From: a bacterium | GTDB taxonomy: Bacteria > SZUA-182 > SZUA-191 > JAJRXT01 | DNA: 35,330 nucleotides | Direction: 5' to 3' | NCBI GenBank assembly: GCA_024277675.1 | Contig: JAJRUS010000020.1 | Location: 1-35,330, forward strand | Shown here: positions 33,501-35,330 of the stretch, in pieces | How the letters are laid out: each line of letters starts with the position of its first letter | Position numbering within the stretch: the first letter of the stretch is position 1 | Made by a program: the position numbers and the translations under genes | The notes under the pieces: generated by a model | Databases searched by the model: none | The model's input: the letters and a program-made list of their open reading frames with translations, nothing else | Told to the model about the DNA's origin: nothing

Positions 33501-34182
33501 GCAGTAGCGACAGATGGCGTTCCTGCTGCTGTAAGTCCTTATACCTTAAAGCGGCTTTGGCCTGCCGGTTCAATTTATCGCGCTGACGTTTTATCTCGGC
33601 CATAATATCGCTGACCCGCAGCAGATTCTGCCTGGCCAGCTCCATTTTGTTGAGCGCTTCCCGCTTACGGTGCTTGTATTTCATAATGCCGGCCGCCTCT
33701 TCGATCAGAATGCGCCGGTCAGCCGGTTTGGAAGAAAGCAGAAAATCCACCCGGCCCTGGCCCACCATGGAATAAGCCCTATAGCCTACCCCGGTATCCA
33801 GAAATAACTCGCTGATGTCTTTTAAGCGGCAGGGGGTTTTATTCAGGTAATATTCACTCTCACCGGAGCGAAACAGTCGGCGGGAAATGGAAACCTCATC
33901 ACAATCTATGGGCAGCGAGCCGTTACTTTTTACCTTCAAAGACACCTCCGCCATCCCCAGGGATTTGTGGTGGTTGGTGCCGTTGAAGATAATATCTTCC
34001 ATCCGCTCCCCGCGCAGATTCTTTACGCTTTGCTCACCCAACACCCAGCGCAGGGCATCCATAATATTGCTCTTGCCGCAACCGTTAGGGCCTACAATAG
34101 CGGTAATACCGGGCTTAAACTCGAACCTGGCCCGCTCCATGAAAGATTTAAAACCCTGTACCTCCAGACTTAAAAACTCCAT
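30598..34182 (-). CDS. smc: Chromosome segregation protein SMC
   Basis: A 1194-residue ATPase that compacts and helps to segregate the chromosome, working with ScpA and ScpB (not in the window). Seen: Walker A GPNGCGKSN (about 32-40); two long coiled-coil arms (about 170-500 and 660-1010); a hinge (about 510-650, with GGRTSFILKDSL and the conserved GGG..GG near 672); signature LLSGGERALTAIAFLFAI; Walker B ICFLDEVDAALDD. The ATG at 34182 has GGGGGAG 6 nt upstream and gives the family N-terminus MEFLSLEVQGFKSF; the upstream 19 codons are not part of it. The length is normal. Confidence 0.95.
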   Translation of the reverse strand: MEFLSLEVQGFKSFMERARFEFKPGITAIVGPNGCGKSNIMDALRWVLGEQSVKNLRGERMEDIIFNGTNHHKSLGMAEVSLKVKSNGSLPIDCDEVSISRRLFRSGESEYYLNKTPCRLKDISELFLDTGVGYRAYSMVGQGRVDFLLSSKPADRRILIEEAAGIMKYKHRKREALNKMELARQNLLRVSDIMAEIKRQRDKLNRQAKAALRYKDLQQQERHLSLLLAGYEYLELKQNWQEITAQSQGLREQEAAQAIQLGSSEANLEELRLVIIQWQTELSTLKQQVYEQELQARRSEDRISHLKETVGTLDEQQAAAQNEIEQTAHEQKSTEQQLADQRIKLEAYEQELQAKQAKLESEELLLKQQAAGHNQKQQALEREKAGMIDLAAGGARLRNMFSSLEAREREITKKQHRLAAEIKQALAEEVNVQQKISSLEASIRDTRQQHNQLQQQGQNLQTELTAASQLLKQEEEQLGRLLEELGLKSSKLYSLRELNQNLEGFEAGVRTLMQARESPGSGLTGVHQAVGQLIKTKAKYETAIEAALNHRLGYIVADDLAGAHKAIEYLKQHKGGRTSFILKDSLNKKKTALNGLAGRPGIIGPALELVDYAAEYAEVLESILGNVLVVDDLITAEKLFSGKAAGWTMTSLAGEVLEPEGIISGGGTEAGGHGILARNRCIEELQVEVAGLNKQHKELARSVEDRLRHIAGLSKAQDDRQNRLHRTEFELMHQQKDAEQQQYELTRIRKQLATIGSESDQLKLELEEILVETGKLKQELSQLQIEERSKQAAIDQLKQQLAASEQEMQSLSRKVVQYRVNLASLEEKKKGAQLDIERLKESINKLALRLEDRNLQLEKYHQRRQQLEAEITRTQTALSKLALENNELKKVCHQKDQAYQAQAAQLALIEQQYKQQKRKLDESQQQLAQVELEAAKARLRLDQLAGQITQQFPLTLEQALEKIKQTDADPEQWSGQHDKLCSRLAAMGDVNLTAIEEYKLLQERYEFLNTQKEDSLQSIDSLNKVITGINATTREKFKQTFEAVNEQFAKVYARLFEGGKAELRLEEGLSLLEAGVEILVQPPGKKFQHLNLLSGGERALTAIAFLFAIYLIKPSPICFLDEVDAALDDLNVGRLLKMLREFTEYSQFVLITHNKRTMEVADMMYGITMETPGVSKIVSVRFNGNGNGAGKLPN

Positions 34183-34207
34183 GCTTAACTCCCCCGACAA
34201 GACACTA

Positions 34208-34227
34208 CATAGAGTGTAAACTCTATG
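34208..34227. promoter_or_regulatory. Perfect palindrome at the smc transcription start
   Basis: CATAGAGT-GTAA-ACTCTATG (34208-34227) has 8-bp arms and a 4-nt centre. It covers the predicted start point of smc transcription and lies between promoter and SD. It may be an operator or a 5'-end mRNA hairpin. Confidence 0.5.
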
Positions 34228-34229
34228 AC

Positions 34230-34258
34230 AGTATGCCACAAGTAGTGGGCAGTTGCAA
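34230..34258 (-). promoter_or_regulatory. Sigma70 promoter of smc
   Basis: On the minus strand TTGCAA (34253-34258), 17 nt, CATACT (34230-34235), giving a start near 34223 and a 41-nt leader. Confidence 0.6.
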
Positions 34259-34377
34259 GAAAAAAATGTGGAGATTGTCTGAAGATAAATTACGGAATGG
34301 CAGTAAATATCTTAGCTGTACAAAGCGCCGGTCAGCCTTGCCAGGAGCGGCTAAAATAACTCGGAAGCAATTTTAAC

Positions 34378-34406
34378 TTGACAGTAGCGCCAGATTTTTA
34401 TATCTT
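34378..34406 (+). promoter_or_regulatory. Sigma70 promoter of the small lipoprotein gene
   Basis: TTGACA (34378-34383), 17 nt, TATCTT (34401-34406); transcription would start about 30 nt before the ATG. Confidence 0.6.
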
Positions 34407-34443
34407 CATAAATGTAAATATTTCCTATACTTGGTAATGATAT

Positions 34444-34746
34444 ATGAGATTTGCCCGGTTTGTTGCATTACAACTTGGACTGCTGTTGGCTATCGGCATT
34501 ATGAGTTGTGCTTCAGGGATGGAGGGTAAAAAGAATTTAAATCTGATACGGCTTAATATGTCCAAGCTGGAGGTAGCCAAAACCATGCAGGCTGCGGGAC
34601 AGGCTAAAGCTTCAGAAATGATAGCCGATGGAAAGGTAAAAGAAGAATTAGTATACCGGTTTGAAAATCTACTTACTGCGGAAGTAGATACATATAGCTT
34701 TATATTTGTAGATGATCGATTAACAAAGTGGGGCAAAACAAAATAG
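34444..34746 (+). CDS. Small lipoprotein, BamE/DUF3192-like pattern
   Basis: A 100-residue lipoprotein: signal peptide with lipobox GIMSC (Cys22), then NLIRLNMSKLEVAKTMQAAG, which resembles the opening helix of BamE/SmpA-like small beta proteins, and a C-terminal YSFIFVDDRLTKWGK, a typical last strand. Outer-membrane attachment is likely. The ribosome site is weak; a good promoter precedes it. The family is suggested by pattern only. Confidence 0.65.
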   Translation: MRFARFVALQLGLLLAIGIMSCASGMEGKKNLNLIRLNMSKLEVAKTMQAAGQAKASEMIADGKVKEELVYRFENLLTAEVDTYSFIFVDDRLTKWGKTK

Positions 34747-34929
34747 CCCGAACAATTCGGGATGCCTGACCAGCAAATTGCAATTTAATTGAAATCGGCT
34801 GATTTACCAGCTCCCTAACTATAATTTCCAGGCAAACAGGAGCTTAATGGAAATTGGATTTTGGTTCTTCTCCGATATTTAGCCCAGCAAAGCCGGACTA
34901 AATTTATTATTAAATATAACAGCTTAGCT

Positions 34930-35015
34930 GCCGAAGTGGTGGAATTGGTAGACACGCCGTCTTGAGGGGGCGGTGGGGAATACCCGTGCGGGTTCGAATC
35001 CCGCCTTCGGCACCA
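34930..35015 (+). tRNA. tRNA-Leu (anticodon GAG)
   Basis: 86 nt including an encoded CCA. Acceptor stem GCCGAAG / CTTCGGC, D-loop GGTGGAATTGGTAGAC, anticodon stem CCGTC / GGCGG with loop TTGAGGG (anticodon GAG), a long class II variable arm, and T-arm GCGGG TTCGAAT CCCGC. It stands alone and is followed by an intrinsic terminator. Confidence 0.95.
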
Positions 35016-35031
35016 AATATCGTATTTCATC

Positions 35032-35064
35032 AACGGTTTCAGTTAGTTACTGAAGCCGTTTTTT
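35032..35064 (+). terminator. Intrinsic terminator of tRNA-Leu
   Basis: AACGGTTTCAGT / ACTGAAGCCGTT stem (35032-35043 and 35049-35060, one G-U pair), loop TAGTT, then TTTTT. Confidence 0.85.
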
Positions 35065-35171
35065 CTTGATATGCAAAAATATGCAAATTTCGTACACGAC
35101 CTTGCAGCGCCTCTTCCAGTCCTTCCCTTCCTTTTCCAGGTATCCAGTGTCCGTAAATATCGAATTTGCAC

Positions 35172-35280
35172 CAATATGTTCTTTGGGCAACAGCCCGTCA
35201 ACGGGCCGTTGCCCAAATCGTTTTATTTAGCCTATAAATATGATACAATAGAGGGGTGAGAAGTCAAGTTATATCAGCAT
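35172..35280 (+). repeat. Dispersed repeat with perfect hairpin, intact copy
   Basis: TTTGGGCAACAGCCCGT (35182-35198), loop CA, ACGGGCCGTTGCCCAAA (35201-35217): 17-nt arms with one mismatch. The left arm matches 13974-14000, the right arm matches 13784-13805 and the right arm plus the next 63 nt matches 7786-7858. The right part contains a TGATACAAT-type -10 (35241-35249), so it may promote the next gene. Confidence 0.75.
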
Positions 35281-35300
35281 AAGATAAGGAGATAATACCT

Positions 35301-35330
35301 ATGCTGGGTAAAGAGTCACCACCCCAGGAA
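35301..35330 (+). CDS. Start of a gene cut by the window edge, unknown
   Basis: ATG preceded at 9 nt by AAGGAG; ten codons read MLGKESPPQE before the edge. Its leader is the 35.2-kb repeat. Product cannot be recognised. Confidence 0.55.
   Translation, partial: MLGKESPPQE

Noticed and set aside
34815-35033. Minus-strand open frame with WCRRRDSNPHGYSPPPPQ
   Set aside because: It is the antisense of the tRNA-Leu gene; this type of frame appears across tRNA genes and is spurious.
35071-35259. Plus-strand 62-codon frame
   Set aside because: It runs over the hairpin repeat at 35172-35217 and has no ribosome-binding site or family pattern.
34930-35300. Integration site of a mobile island at tRNA-Leu
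   Set aside because: No integrase, no second copy of the tRNA 3' end and no base-composition break were seen downstream within the window.

Overview
The window reads as a chromosomal segment of an uncultured-type, strictly anaerobic, Gram-negative bacterium. An ADP-heptose (LPS core) enzyme, several lipobox lipoproteins and a PilV/PilW/PilX-type minor pilin cluster point to a two-membrane cell. A complete hdrCBA-flxDCBA electron-bifurcation locus and a CooT/CbiM/CbiO nickel-type cluster point to anaerobic metabolism with nickel enzymes. An RdgC-like gene followed by a partner gene recalls Desulfobacterota (former Deltaproteobacteria). No rRNA or phylogenetic marker fixes the phylum, so this placement is inference.

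Layout. 1-1.7 kb: C-terminal part of a prepilin peptidase, a small membrane protein and a ZIP metal transporter. 1.7-4.4 kb: GDP-fucose-synthase-like epimerase, NosL-like exported protein, DUF1858 protein, rpmB. 4.5-6.6 kb: a (p)ppGpp synthetase/hydrolase gene split into two pieces by one in-frame UAG. 7-9 kb: exported two-repeat protein, yraN, lipoprotein. 9-11 kb: aconitase. 11.3-13.7 kb: secreted beta-helix/Fn3 surface protein. 14-17.3 kb: four-gene minor pilin operon ending in a strong terminator. 17.5-19.9 kb: cbiO-cbiM-cooT-rfaE2, driven by a near-consensus promoter with an attenuator-like leader. 19.9-22.9 kb: PHP phosphoesterase, galE, RdgC-like protein and its partner. 23-30.4 kb: hdrC-hdrB-hdrA-flxD-flxC-flxB-flxA followed by a CBS-domain gene. 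30.6-34.2 kb: smc. 34.4 kb to the end: small lipoprotein, tRNA-Leu(GAG), and the first codons of another gene.

How genes work together. The Hdr/Flx proteins form a predicted soluble complex: FlxA takes electrons from NADH, HdrA splits them, HdrB/HdrC reduce a disulfide substrate, and iron-sulfur subunits pass low-potential electrons on, probably to ferredoxin. The CbiM/CbiO/CooT group would import and handle nickel. The pilin genes would build the tip or minor subunits of a type IV pilus, and the prepilin peptidase at the left edge could process them.

Structure beyond the genes. The non-coding DNA holds several dispersed repeat families: a hairpin family at 7.8, 13.8-14.0 and 35.2 kb; a 74-bp element with TGTAGGGG ends; a hairpin at the 3' end of flxD; an AT-rich TGTCAAA-type spacer in flx; and a twin leader that sits at exactly the same distance from two start codons. 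No CRISPR array, transposase, integrase or rRNA was seen.
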